64,000 bases of DNA, from positions 1 through 64,000 of the forward strand of contig CALVAX010000008.1 of assembly GCA_944325605.1 (NCBI GenBank). The letters run 5' to 3'. Shown in pieces: positions 17,435-26,272 of this stretch (positions are counted from its first letter, which is position 1; every line of letters begins with the position of its first letter). The position numbers were made by a program, and so were the translations under genes. The stretch comes from Candidatus Gastranaerophilales bacterium. Its GTDB lineage: Bacteria > Cyanobacteriota > Vampirovibrionia > Gastranaerophilales > Gastranaerophilaceae. The notes below the pieces were generated by a model. The model had not been told where the DNA came from and made no database searches. It worked only from the letters and a program-made list of their open reading frames with translations.

Positions 17435-17842
17435 TTATTTGTTATTTCTGCTAAGGTACTGTTCCAGTATAATACAAGCACTTTCAATATCAACCAGTCC
17501 TTTGTTTTTTCTGAAGTCTATTTTTTTTGCGCGGAGGTTTTCTTCTGCTTGTGATGATGTCAGCCTTTCATCTTCAAAAATTACGTCAAACCCTGTGATT
17601 TTTGAGGCAAAATTTTTGCAGTCTTCCGCCTGAAACCCTTCTGTGCCGTCCATGTTTACCGGAACTCCAGCCACTATTTTTTCAACGTGGTTGTCATGAG
17701 CAATTTTAAGGATTTCCTGAACGGCTTTTTCGTCAGAAGTGCGTTCAATGCAGGAATGTCCGTTTGCCGTTACCAGCAAAAAATCGCTTAACGCAACTCC
17801 TATTCTTTTTGTTCCTATATCAAGCGCCATTACTTTATACAT
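17435..17842 (-). CDS. ruvX: Putative pre-16S rRNA nuclease / Holliday junction resolvase-like YqgF
   Basis: 135 aa from ATG 17842 (MYKVMALDIGTKRIG); the frame stays open to a TTG at 17863, but that would add seven residues absent from the family. The RNase H fold shows ALDIGTKRIGVALSD near the N-terminus, GVPVNMDGTEG and FEDERLTSSQAEENL with the catalytic Glu/Asp. It matures the 5' end of 16S rRNA in E. coli. Its start lies within the last codons of the upstream gene, overlapping by eight bases. Confidence 0.93.
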   Translation of the reverse strand: MYKVMALDIGTKRIGVALSDFLLVTANGHSCIERTSDEKAVQEILKIAHDNHVEKIVAGVPVNMDGTEGFQAEDCKNFASKITGFDVIFEDERLTSSQAEENLRAKKIDFRKNKGLVDIESACIILEQYLSRNNK

Positions 17843-19439
17843 TCTGCACCCATTTTGCCTCAATTAGTTTGATTATGTAATCCAGTTCATTAAGGCTGAA
17901 TTTGCCGTCATTAAGTTCAGTGTTGTATTTTAAACCGAAATAATATTCGTATATGCTTTTTCTTATAATATTTTTAAAAAACTCTTTTTTCAAGGCTTCG
18001 TTAAAATATAATCCGCAGATAAGGTTTGCGCAATCGGTTTTTCCGGTTAAAAACTTAAGATAGGCAGACATTATAAGTCTTTCACTCCATACGGCATGTT
18101 CTGTTTTGTCAAATATTCCGTCGTAATAAAGTGTAATTACCTCATCAAAGTCAAGTTTATAATCGTTGTTTTGCAGTCTTGTATTCAAAAAGTCTATCAT
18201 TTCATTAAATTCGCTGCTGTAGCCGTAATCAAGAAACCAGTGTTTCGTAAATTCATCAGCGGAAAGTTTTTGAATTTCATCAACTTGCAGAGTTTCCGGC
18301 GGAGTCAGATTTTGTTTTAAGACAGTTTTTATATCGGTAGTGTGCGGGTCAATATCTGCAAGCAGGTTTTTCCAGCAGATATATTCATAGGGAAATTTGT
18401 CCGATAATTTTTCCGCATTTATAAGAATTGTTTTAAGAGCTTCCGGTGTAATTTTAAGAATTTCTTCATCCTGATAAAATCTTTCAATAATTTTGTCGCA
18501 TTCAAATTTTGAAATATCATTAAATCCAAAACAGTCGAGTATCCCGTGATAATCATCAAGAACAACGGCTGCAAATTGAATTCTGCCCGTTGATTTCTCT
18601 CTTGTAAATATCAAAGCCTGATTCCCGTGGCCGTCAGGGTATGTCAGGCAAAATTCATAAGGTTTTGAGTCTGACAGGAGTTTTTTATAAAAAATGTGTG
18701 TGTTGTCTTCTCTAATGCCGGCAAGCTTTAGTTTTGACAGGTTGCGCCTGATCGCAGTCTGAATGTCCGCTCTGGCATACTTTAAAGCCTCATTAAGGGC
18801 ATGATATGCAAGCTGGGATTTTGTATCTCCTAAAATTTCCAGAGCTGTTTTTCCTTCTTCTGAATACGGATCCGACAAAAATACCGGCACAAGGATGTTT
18901 GCCAGTGCATCTTCCGAGTAGTCTTCCCCGAGTGATTTAATCAGCGTGGTTTTATCATTTGTGTTAAGGGAGTTTAGAAAATCAAGAAAATCTATCTGTA
19001 CTTCCGGATTGATTATTGCATTTTTCAGAAGAAATTTTGTGTCACTGTCAAGCAGTTCATCTTCATTTTCGATAAATTTGCCATATTCATCGTATGACCA
19101 GTTTGAATCAATATCACGTAAAAAATTCAAGACTACAATTTTTGTTTCGTTTGAAACCATCGTATTTTTAAGCATTGACCAGAGGTGGGCGCTTAATTCT
19201 TCTTTAGGTGCATATCTTTCCAGCAATATTCTAAGTATATATTCATTCTTTTGATTTGCGTTATTTAATTCTTTATATAAAATCTTAACAATTGTTTTTT
19301 TGTCGCTTTGCGCATCGAGAATTTCAACATTAAGATTTTTGAGTTCCGCTAAATCTGTTATGTTGCTGAACCTGTCTATAATATCAAGAATAAGTGTTTT
19401 CAGTTCAAATGGATTAAGCTGTTTGAAAGTTTGGCTCAT
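17835..19439 (-). CDS. HEAT-repeat-like helical hypothetical protein
   Basis: 534 aa with no signal peptide or membrane segment. The N-terminal ~230 residues read as tandem helical pairs in HEAT/ARM style (SEEGKTALEILGDTKSQLAYHALNEAL). A middle part near 260-320 has a beta-rich patch (FCLTYPDGHGNQALIF), and the C-terminus is again helical. It overlaps the stop of the upstream zinc-finger gene and the start of ruvX, so it sits in the middle of a tightly coupled operon. A scaffold role is plausible; function is not recognised. Confidence 0.85.
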   Translation of the reverse strand: MSQTFKQLNPFELKTLILDIIDRFSNITDLAELKNLNVEILDAQSDKKTIVKILYKELNNANQKNEYILRILLERYAPKEELSAHLWSMLKNTMVSNETKIVVLNFLRDIDSNWSYDEYGKFIENEDELLDSDTKFLLKNAIINPEVQIDFLDFLNSLNTNDKTTLIKSLGEDYSEDALANILVPVFLSDPYSEEGKTALEILGDTKSQLAYHALNEALKYARADIQTAIRRNLSKLKLAGIREDNTHIFYKKLLSDSKPYEFCLTYPDGHGNQALIFTREKSTGRIQFAAVVLDDYHGILDCFGFNDISKFECDKIIERFYQDEEILKITPEALKTILINAEKLSDKFPYEYICWKNLLADIDPHTTDIKTVLKQNLTPPETLQVDEIQKLSADEFTKHWFLDYGYSSEFNEMIDFLNTRLQNNDYKLDFDEVITLYYDGIFDKTEHAVWSERLIMSAYLKFLTGKTDCANLICGLYFNEALKKEFFKNIIRKSIYEYYFGLKYNTELNDGKFSLNELDYIIKLIEAKWVQNV

Positions 19440-19717
19440 CTTTTGGCTTTCCCCCAGAATGCGTCCAGAATTTTTTGTGCATCGTCTGACGGCATCCTGT
19501 CATTCAATATAAGATATTGCACTGCAATCATCGCACATTCGGAACAAATGTTTACACCGGGGCCTTTTACCATTTTTAGCACCTGCGTATTCGGCCTTCC
19601 GCAAAAACTGCAATACACCGGCTCAAAAGCAGGTTCTTCATCTTTCTGTGAGTTTTCGCCTTTGGCTGATGAATGCTCCCGTTTTTCCCCTAACCTAATT
19701 ACTTTTTCTTCGGACAT
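19436..19717 (-). CDS. Detached ClpX-type C4 zinc finger protein
   Basis: 93 aa from ATG 19717 (AGGAG seven bases upstream); an upstream in-frame ATG at 19741 lacks a site. The C-terminal half carries Cys36, Cys39, Cys58 and Cys61 in the ClpX zinc-binding arrangement (YCSFCGRP ... GPGVNICSEC). The N-terminus is charged and probably disordered. ClpX uses this domain to dimerise and to bind substrates and the adaptors SspB/UmuD. No ATPase follows. It is first gene of the operon that also encodes a stand-alone Clp-N protein. Confidence 0.85.
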   Translation of the reverse strand: MSEEKVIRLGEKREHSSAKGENSQKDEEPAFEPVYCSFCGRPNTQVLKMVKGPGVNICSECAMIAVQYLILNDRMPSDDAQKILDAFWGKAKR

Positions 19718-19902
19718 TTTTTTCTCCTGTCTTCGTTCCATCCAATTATTATTTTTATCTTTTCGGTCAAATTTAAAAATAGTTTACATGGACGGTTATT
19801 TTTTTATATATTAATTGTAACTTAAATTTATAAAATTTGCCAAATTTTTATGCTTATTTTATAATTCATTTACAACAATTAATATAAGAGGATGATGAGT
19901 AT

Positions 19903-20484
19903 ATGAAAAAAGCATTGCTGCTTGTAAGTATATTATTTATTTCAGTTGTTTCCACAGCTTGTATTAATAAATTCGCAGTTCAGGAACTTAACAACAAAGC
20001 TAAAGGATATATTGAACAGGGAGATTATGAAAATGCAATTGAACGGTTAAAATCAAGTGTAGATCTTGATGATACTGTTTTTGAAACTCATTATAATCTG
20101 GCTGTGGCTTATACTCAGGCGGAAGATTACTCTAATGCAATAGAATCTTTCCGTAAAGCTATTGAATTAAACCCTGAGTTTGCGGATGCTTATTATTCTC
20201 TGGCAGTTGCCGAGGAAGATTATTCAATAGATCTTGCAAAGGGAGTTTTGACTCTTGATGAGAGCGGAAAACCTGTTAAGGTCGATGAAGAAACTCTTGC
20301 AAAGCAGGAAAAGATTAATCTTTCTGAGCCGGTGCAAAAAATGGTAAATGAGCTTCTTGCTGATGCCGTAAATAATTATAATCTATATCTCGAAAAGGCT
20401 TCTAATGTTCAGGATGGCGACGAAGTCCGGGAAAAAATCCAGAAACTTCTTGAAGAACAGCAGCAGCAAAAAACTGAAGGTTAG
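19903..20484 (+). CDS. TPR-containing lipoprotein
   Basis: 193 aa. The signal peptide has lipobox VSTAC with Cys20 as the modified residue. Two TPR units follow at about 30-100 (GYIEQGDYENAIERLK, AYTQAEDYSNAIESFRKAIELNP), then an acidic helical C-terminus ending in Gln/Lys. GAGGATGATGAG precedes the ATG. Six bases separate it from lgt, the enzyme that would attach its diacylglycerol. It is probably a membrane-anchored assembly scaffold; its partner is unknown. Confidence 0.9.
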   Translation: MKKALLLVSILFISVVSTACINKFAVQELNNKAKGYIEQGDYENAIERLKSSVDLDDTVFETHYNLAVAYTQAEDYSNAIESFRKAIELNPEFADAYYSLAVAEEDYSIDLAKGVLTLDESGKPVKVDEETLAKQEKINLSEPVQKMVNELLADAVNNYNLYLEKASNVQDGDEVREKIQKLLEEQQQQKTEG

Positions 20485-20490
20485 AATAAT

Positions 20491-21294
20491 ATGATTTTAC
20501 ACTCACCTGGAGATGTTGCCTTTACTCTATTTGGGTTTCCGGTTTATTTTTACGGTATCATTCTTGCTTGTGCATGCTTAATTGCTGTTTGCGTTGCAAG
20601 ATTTTTGTATTCAAAAATTTATAAAGATGGAAAGGGCGATTTTATCTGGGATGTTTCGCCTTTTGTTGTTATTCTCGGTATTATCGGGGCAAGATTATAT
20701 TATTGTCTTGTAAATTTGGATTATTATTTTTTTCATACGGTGGAAGTTTTAAACTTCAGAGAAGGCGGTTTGTCTATTCATGGCGGTATTATAGCCGGTA
20801 TAATCGGGCTTTATATAGCTTCTAAAAAGTATAATATTTCTTTCTTAAGACTTCTTGATGTTTTTGCGGCAGGAACTGTACTTGCACAAGCCTTTGGCAG
20901 ATGGGGTAATTTCTTTAATAATGAGGCATTCGGTCTGCCCTTTGACGGTTTCTTGAAGCTTTATGTCCCTCCGGCTTTCAGGCCTGAAGGGTTTGAAAAT
21001 TTTCCTTATTATCATCCTGCTTTTTTATATGAAAGTGCTGCGGATTTTTTAATATTTTTAATCCTTCTGGTTGTATTAAAAAATTTCGGCGTCAAAATTG
21101 AAGGTCTGACTTTGTGTATGTATTTGATGCTCTATTCTTTGATTAGATTTTTTATTGAAGGGATAAGGCTTGATAGTGCGCTGAATGTCGGAAACTTACA
21201 TATTGCGCAGATTATGTCTGCCGGAATTTTTATTTTTGCTTTTGCGCTGGGAATTTATCTGGCTGCAAGGTCATTATCTTCAAAAGTTGATTGA
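20491..21294 (+). CDS. lgt: Prolipoprotein diacylglyceryl transferase
   Basis: 267 aa, seven-TM inner-membrane enzyme transferring diacylglycerol from phosphatidylglycerol to the lipobox Cys. Seen: REGGLSIHGGIIAGIIG near 90-106, the Lgt signature GRWGNFFNNEAFG near 136-148, and HPAFLYES. Directly downstream of a lipoprotein gene. The MFS gene begins 31 bases later. Confidence 0.96.
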   Translation: MILHSPGDVAFTLFGFPVYFYGIILACACLIAVCVARFLYSKIYKDGKGDFIWDVSPFVVILGIIGARLYYCLVNLDYYFFHTVEVLNFREGGLSIHGGIIAGIIGLYIASKKYNISFLRLLDVFAAGTVLAQAFGRWGNFFNNEAFGLPFDGFLKLYVPPAFRPEGFENFPYYHPAFLYESAADFLIFLILLVVLKNFGVKIEGLTLCMYLMLYSLIRFFIEGIRLDSALNVGNLHIAQIMSAGIFIFAFALGIYLAARSLSSKVD

Positions 21295-21325
21295 TTTTAT
21301 TTTGTTTTGGTGGTTATATTTTTGT

Positions 21326-22495
21326 ATGAATAAATGTGCAAAACACCCCGTATGGTGGCTGAATCAAGCCCACCTTGTTAATGATATATATACAGGTATG
21401 CTCAACCCTATAATGCCCTTTATTGCCGGTAAATTAGGTATTTCAATGGCTTTTGCAACTGTCATTATGAGTTTGTCGCATATATTTTCATCTCTTTTGC
21501 AGCCATTATTCGGATTTTTTGCGGATAATATGGTAAGGCGTGTATTTATTTTCTGGGGATTGATTTTTACATCAATTTTTATATCGCTTGTTCCGGCTTC
21601 GCAGGATGTTTTTGTCCTTATTTTATGTATAATTCTCGGAAGTCTTGGTTCAAGCTTTTATCATCCGCAGGCTCTCGGGCTTGTTGTTAAGTTTGCACAA
21701 AATGATGCTGCAAAGATTATGGGGATTTTCATTGCAATGGGCTCAATCGGATTTTCCTTCGGCCCGTTGTTGTCTGCTTATGTTGCACAGTACTGGGGGC
21801 TTTCTAAAATGCCTTTTCTCTGCGTGCCGGGAATATTGACAGCTTTTATGATGTTTTGGCTTGTGCCTAAAATATCAGGGTTTGAATATAAAAAATCTAA
21901 TCTTAAATTTCTTGATGCGTTCAGAGATATTCTCAAAAACAGAAAACTTCAAATTCTTATTACAATTGCAATCTTGAAAACTTTAATAACAACATCCTGT
22001 TCTATTCTTTTGCCGTTTTTGTGGAAAAGTATGGGATATAAACCTTTTTATATCGGCTGTATTCTGTTCGGGTTTATTTTTGCAGGCGGACTTGGTTCTG
22101 CCTTCAGCAGGACATTTGAAAAAAGAGCAGGTACTGCTAATATCTTTTATACATCTATGATTTCAACCCTGCCGTTAATGATAATTTTTTCATTTACTTA
22201 TAAAACTTTTCCACATATAGCAGAGGTTATTTTTATCCTTGTCGGGTTTATAACAATGCTTGCGCAGCCTGTTACGATGGTTATGGCGCAGGGGGTTCTG
22301 CCTCAGTATAAAAGTATTATCGGAGGCTTCATAAACGGATTTTCGTGGGGCGTTGTTGCAATTTTTATGTCTGCAATAGGATTTGTTGCGCAGGCAAAAG
22401 GTATTATGCCGGTGCTTGTTACTATATCTGTTATCCCCGTCATTTTTTCAAGTCTTGTTAAATACCTTTTTGAAGACCAAAAGACAAAAATTTAG
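21326..22495 (+). CDS. MFS transporter, fosmidomycin-resistance (FSR)-like
   Basis: 389 aa from ATG 21326; the frame is open back to 21185, but that would overlap lgt by 110 bases. Twelve hydrophobic segments are visible. N-terminal HLVNDIYTGMLNPIMPFI, GSLGSSFYHPQALGLV and the repeated Gly-rich helices fit the Fsr branch of the major facilitator superfamily, known for fosmidomycin efflux and sometimes sugar or drug export. Substrate not predictable. Shine-Dalgarno weak (GGTGG). Probably co-transcribed with lgt. Confidence 0.85.
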   Translation: MNKCAKHPVWWLNQAHLVNDIYTGMLNPIMPFIAGKLGISMAFATVIMSLSHIFSSLLQPLFGFFADNMVRRVFIFWGLIFTSIFISLVPASQDVFVLILCIILGSLGSSFYHPQALGLVVKFAQNDAAKIMGIFIAMGSIGFSFGPLLSAYVAQYWGLSKMPFLCVPGILTAFMMFWLVPKISGFEYKKSNLKFLDAFRDILKNRKLQILITIAILKTLITTSCSILLPFLWKSMGYKPFYIGCILFGFIFAGGLGSAFSRTFEKRAGTANIFYTSMISTLPLMIIFSFTYKTFPHIAEVIFILVGFITMLAQPVTMVMAQGVLPQYKSIIGGFINGFSWGVVAIFMSAIGFVAQAKGIMPVLVTISVIPVIFSSLVKYLFEDQKTKI

Positions 22496-22550
22496 CCTTT
22501 TTTATCCCGAATGATATTTGCAAACCCCTGTCTTATAATGAAAATCCACC

Positions 22551-22823
22551 CTATGCAAGAACAGAAAATCTTTTAACATCTTCAGCCTGATGTTTTTTAG
22601 CCATTTTTTCCTGAAGGCTCGCAAGTTTGTATAAGAGACTGTTAGATGCTAAATCAAGACTGAGTTTTTTGTCCATTTCATGCAACATTGTAAGATTGTT
22701 TTCCCCGCCGAAAGCATGATGTGAAAGAGCATTATTCATTTGATTGTAAGTTTGCATTATGCCGAATGCCGCATTGTTCATGCTTTGCGCTGCATTAAAT
22801 CTGGCTATTGATGAAACTAGCAT
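22551..22823 (-). CDS. Small helical hypothetical (MLVSSIARFNAAQSMNN type)
   Basis: 90 aa, amphipathic, rich in Asn, Ala and Met in the first half (FNAAQSMNNAAFGIMQTYNQMNNAL) and helical and basic in the second (LYKLASLQEKMAKKH). No signal peptide. A good promoter lies upstream on the minus strand: TTGCAA, 17 bp, TAAAAT. The roughly 65-base leader can fold (TGGGT...ACCCA). The region 22824-22979 is shared with the divergent module at 22939. The N-terminal style resembles the ends of the two large MGMSASQARLL proteins. Function unknown. Confidence 0.75.
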   Translation of the reverse strand: MLVSSIARFNAAQSMNNAAFGIMQTYNQMNNALSHHAFGGENNLTMLHEMDKKLSLDLASNSLLYKLASLQEKMAKKHQAEDVKRFSVLA

Positions 22824-22938
22824 TTACCCTCACTAACCTGGGTTTGTGACCACTACCCAAAACCATGTCTTACTTATTTTATTTTAGAATACTCTTTTTA
22901 TTTTTGCAAGTATTTTAACGGGTTATTTTTATGTAAAG

Positions 22939-22996
22939 TTTTGTAACGTTTTTAGCAATGTCTGAAATTTAATATTTTCTATATACTTTATATATA
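22939..22996 (+). promoter_or_regulatory. Shared promoter-like module, copy 2
   Basis: TTTTGTAAC (22939-22947), 16 bp, GAAAT (22964-22968), 11 bp, TATATACTTTATATATA (22980-22996). Box sequences and both spacings equal those of copy 1 at 3511-3568. Nothing credible is encoded between it and the terminator at 23116. Confidence 0.7.
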
Positions 22997-23140
22997 TACA
23001 AGAGAGCAGCATAAATAAAACGAGAGATATTAAGAGAGAACGTAAAGAAAAGAAAAATGATTATCCGTTAAATAAATAAGAGAGATGTTTATTCCTTCCT
23101 TCCTAAAAAAAGTATAGCCCCTAAAAAGGGGCTTTTTTTT
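22997..23140 (+). ncRNA. Candidate small RNA with terminator
   Basis: About 140 bases between the conserved module and a strong terminator. The longest ATG-led frames are 4 codons (near 23057) and 10 codons (23085-23117). The interval is purine-rich, with four GAGAG words near 23002, 23022, 23034 and 23080. It ends in GCCCC TAAAAA GGGGC followed by eight T. A very small peptide cannot be excluded. Assigned from layout only; no known RNA family recognised. Confidence 0.45.
23116..23140 (+). terminator. Rho-independent terminator of candidate small RNA
   Basis: AGCCCC / GGGGCT stem with a six-base loop followed by eight T residues. Confidence 0.85.
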
Positions 23141-23158
23141 GCTTTCAGATTTCTTACT

Positions 23159-23192
23159 AAAAAAAGACTTCCAAAAATGGAAGTCTTTTTTA
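23159..23192. terminator. Bidirectional terminator beyond pyk
   Basis: AAAAAGACTTCC / GGAAGTCTTTTT with a six-base loop. A-tract and T-tract on both sides allow termination in either direction. It lies 16 bases past the pyk stop. Confidence 0.85.
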
Positions 23193-23207
23193 GTCATGTT
23201 GTTCTTG

Positions 23208-24647
23208 TTAATCAGCTGAACCAATTTTATGGATTTTGATGAAATTTGTTCCGCCGACAAGCAGTTCAGGAACAGAACCTGAGAATATAACAGTATCCCC
23301 GGCTTTAAGACCGAGCGTTTTTATCATAAATTTATCAGCCTGCTGGAGTGCTGCTCTGTCTATTTTCCCGTCAAAATCAGTCACTACAGGGAATACGCCT
23401 CTGTATAACTTAAGATCACGGCAAACATTTTTCTTGGGGCAGCACGCATAAATCGGAACGCTTAATCTGCCTTCTGATAAAAATTGTGCTGTAAATCCGC
23501 TTCCGGTCAGGGCGACAACGGCTTTTATGTCCATTTTCTTGGCCATATCAGCGATTGACATGCCAATTGCCATTGCCTGACTGTCTTTTTCTTCCTCTAT
23601 CATTTTACGCGGGAATTTGTTTTTACGCATAAACGGTGAATTTTCAACGGTGTCTGAAATCTTTTTCATCATTGCGACGGCTTCGACAGGATATGCTCCG
23701 GCTGCTGTTTCTCCTGAAAGCATAATAGCATCAGTTCCGTCAAGAATTGCGTTAGCTACGTCGCTGGTTTCAGCTCTTGTCGGTATTGGATTTTCAATCA
23801 TGCTCTCAAGCATCTGGGTTGCTACAATTACAACTTTGCGTTTAATATTTGCTTTTCTGATAATGGTTTTTTGTACAATCGGCACTTTTTCTGTTGAAAT
23901 TTCAATACCGAGGTCGCCTCTTGCTACCATTATGCCGTCTGAAACTTCAATAATTTTATCAATATTTTCAACGGCCTGCGGCTTTTCAATTTTTGATATG
24001 ATTTTAATCTCTGTATTATTATAGCTTTTCAAAAGTTCTCTTAATTGAACGACATCATCTGCGTGTCTTACAAATGAAAGACCGAGATAATCAATTTCGT
24101 TTTCAGCCGCAAATTTAACAAATTTTATGTCACGTTCGGTTAAAACATCGATACTGCCTGTTGAACCAGGAATATTAATACCTTTTCTTTGTTTTAAAAG
24201 TCCGTCAGTCAAAACTTTGGCAAAAATGATTTCGTCTTCAACTTTTTGAACTTCAAGCTGGATTTTTCCGTCATCAATAAGAATCATTTCTCCCGGATGT
24301 ACATCTTTTGCCATGCCTTTATAGTCAACAGGGATAATATCGCCTGTCATTTCTGCCTGATGTCTGAACTTAAGGATTTCACCTTTTTTTAGTTCTATTG
24401 AATTTTCAAGGCAGCCTATTCTTATTTTCGGGCCCTGAAGGTCTAATAATACAGGAATTAATGTTCCTTCTTCTGTTTCTACTTCTCTTATAAACTTCAG
24501 GTTTTGTTTGTGCATCTCAACATCACCATGCGATGAATTGAGTCTGAACATTGTAACACCTGTTTTATAAAGAGTTCTGATCATTTCTTTAGTGTTTGTG
24601 GCGGGGCCTAATGTTGCCACAATCTTTGTCATGTTAAAGTTGTCCAT
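23208..24647 (-). CDS. pyk: Pyruvate kinase
   Basis: 479 aa. It transfers phosphate from phosphoenolpyruvate to ADP, the last step of glycolysis. Seen: MTKIVATLGPA and MFRLNSSHG at the N-terminus, the B-domain, ISKIEKPQAVENID with the active-site Lys, MVARGDLGIEI, and TRAETSDVANAILDGTDAIMLSGETAAG. The C-terminal regulatory domain ends VLVGGTNFIKIHKIG. AGAGAGG precedes the ATG. Single gene with its own terminator. Confidence 0.97.
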   Translation of the reverse strand: MDNFNMTKIVATLGPATNTKEMIRTLYKTGVTMFRLNSSHGDVEMHKQNLKFIREVETEEGTLIPVLLDLQGPKIRIGCLENSIELKKGEILKFRHQAEMTGDIIPVDYKGMAKDVHPGEMILIDDGKIQLEVQKVEDEIIFAKVLTDGLLKQRKGINIPGSTGSIDVLTERDIKFVKFAAENEIDYLGLSFVRHADDVVQLRELLKSYNNTEIKIISKIEKPQAVENIDKIIEVSDGIMVARGDLGIEISTEKVPIVQKTIIRKANIKRKVVIVATQMLESMIENPIPTRAETSDVANAILDGTDAIMLSGETAAGAYPVEAVAMMKKISDTVENSPFMRKNKFPRKMIEEEKDSQAMAIGMSIADMAKKMDIKAVVALTGSGFTAQFLSEGRLSVPIYACCPKKNVCRDLKLYRGVFPVVTDFDGKIDRAALQQADKFMIKTLGLKAGDTVIFSGSVPELLVGGTNFIKIHKIGSAD

Positions 24648-24813
24648 ACTTTTCCTCTCTCGGATTTACCGCTATTTATATATATTCTCTATTGTATAAC
24701 TATCACAATTATAAAATTTTATAAATACTTTACAAAAAAATGAATTTTATTTATAATTCACATATTATCATAAAAAAAAATCTTGTTGTAGTAAAGATGA
24801 GGAATTGAGATTT

Positions 24814-26085
24814 ATGAAAAACTTTTTTGCAACATTTATGGCTATTTGCTTAACTGCATTTATTGCCATTCCTGCATTCGCTTCAACGAAAATCAATGAC
24901 GTTAGCGAAGGCTACTGGGCTCAGAAAGAAATTTTGGATGTCGTATCTAATGACATCATGTCTCTTGATGAGGACAGCAATTTCAATCCTGAAAAGGACG
25001 TTCCGAGAATTTGTTTTGTGAAATCTCTTCTCAAATTGTTATCTAATGACAATTTGAATGTTTCTATTTCAAATTCTTTTTCAGATGTAGCTGCTGATGA
25101 TGAAAATTACAATGACATTTTGCGTTCTCAGCAACTGGGCCTTGTCTACGGTTATCCGGACGGAACTTTCAAGGCTTCCAAGTTAATGACAAGAGCAGAA
25201 ACCCAGTCTGTAATCAGCCATATTACACAGGATAAAGTTTCTGACACTTCAGCTTTAACTTCTTACTCTGATTACAAAGCAATTCCTTGCTGGGCTAAAC
25301 AGGTTTATGCAAAAACTCTTGATTACGGTATTTACGTAAACTATCCGAACGAAAATGAACTTCGTCCGAATGATAACCTGACAAGAGCTGAAGCAGCTGT
25401 ACTTCTTTCCAGATTAAAGGCAAAACTTGATCTTGTTAAAAAAGAATACAAAGGTGAAGCTGTTGAACATTTGAAAGTTAAAAGAAATGCTCCTAACAAT
25501 GAAGTTTATGTTCTTGACAGAGCTAACGTAATCAAAGAAGGCAACGTGTTGGAAGTTTCTTTCACTGACAAATTCAAATCAGAAGAAGCATCTGCAGGTC
25601 AGGCTGTTTATTTTGTAAACGAAGAACCTATTTACACTGAAGAAGGAACTTTGATTGTTCCTGCAAATTCTAAATTTAACGGTTCTGTTGTTGCAATTGA
25701 AAATGAAAAATGGTTCAACAAAAACGCTAGAGTTTATGTTCAGTTGTCAGAAATAGTTACTCCTGACGGAACAAGAACTTCTTTGAATGCAAAACCGTTC
25801 TACAAAAACTATGCTTTAAAAGAAGGCCCGTGGATGACTGCCGGTAAATTGTTACTTTACACAGCAGGCGGTGCTGCAATCGGTACCGGTGCAGGTGTTG
25901 GTTTCTCATTCATTCCGAACCCTGCTAAAGTAGGTACAGGTGTTGCTATCGGTACTCCGGTTGGTGCTGGTATCGGTCTTGTTACAGGTCTTGTTACAAA
26001 AGGTCTTAAATACCATGCCAAAGCTGGTGAAGAAATCTATATTATCTTGCTTGAAGATGCTTCTGTAGCAAAACAAGCATTGTAG
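24814..26085 (+). CDS. SLH-domain exported protein with glycine-zipper C-terminus
   Basis: 423 aa from ATG 24814 (a TTG nine bases upstream is in frame). The signal peptide ends IAIPAFA. Three SLH-like repeats cover about 27-205 (DVSEGYWAQKEI, QQLGLVYGYPDGTFKA, TLDYGIYVNYPNENELRPNDNLTRAEA). A beta-rich middle follows, then a Gly-rich hydrophobic stretch near 352-400 (AAIGTGAGVGFSF, GTPVGAGIGLVTGLVT). SLH domains bind pyruvylated cell-wall polysaccharide; csaB, which makes that ligand, is at 51167. Lysine/alanine codon use and a strong leader suggest high expression. Own terminator downstream. Confidence 0.88.
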   Translation: MKNFFATFMAICLTAFIAIPAFASTKINDVSEGYWAQKEILDVVSNDIMSLDEDSNFNPEKDVPRICFVKSLLKLLSNDNLNVSISNSFSDVAADDENYNDILRSQQLGLVYGYPDGTFKASKLMTRAETQSVISHITQDKVSDTSALTSYSDYKAIPCWAKQVYAKTLDYGIYVNYPNENELRPNDNLTRAEAAVLLSRLKAKLDLVKKEYKGEAVEHLKVKRNAPNNEVYVLDRANVIKEGNVLEVSFTDKFKSEEASAGQAVYFVNEEPIYTEEGTLIVPANSKFNGSVVAIENEKWFNKNARVYVQLSEIVTPDGTRTSLNAKPFYKNYALKEGPWMTAGKLLLYTAGGAAIGTGAGVGFSFIPNPAKVGTGVAIGTPVGAGIGLVTGLVTKGLKYHAKAGEEIYIILLEDASVAKQAL

Positions 26086-26104
26086 TTTGATAAATTTCAA
26101 CATT

Positions 26105-26135
26105 AAAGACCGGTCAAAAATGACCGGTCTTTTTT
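26105..26135 (+). terminator. Rho-independent terminator of the SLH gene
   Basis: AAAGACCGGTCA / TGACCGGTCTTT with a short A-rich loop and T tract. Confidence 0.9.
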
Positions 26136-26272
26136 ATCTGAAAAATTACCTGCTTTTGTTCTAGGCCATACAGTCAATTTCATAGCCGTGTCAGGTATCG
26201 TATTTTTTCTGCAAAATTTTAAAATGGAAGTGTGGATAAGATTTTATCCGTAAATTCTATAGGAGTATATGT

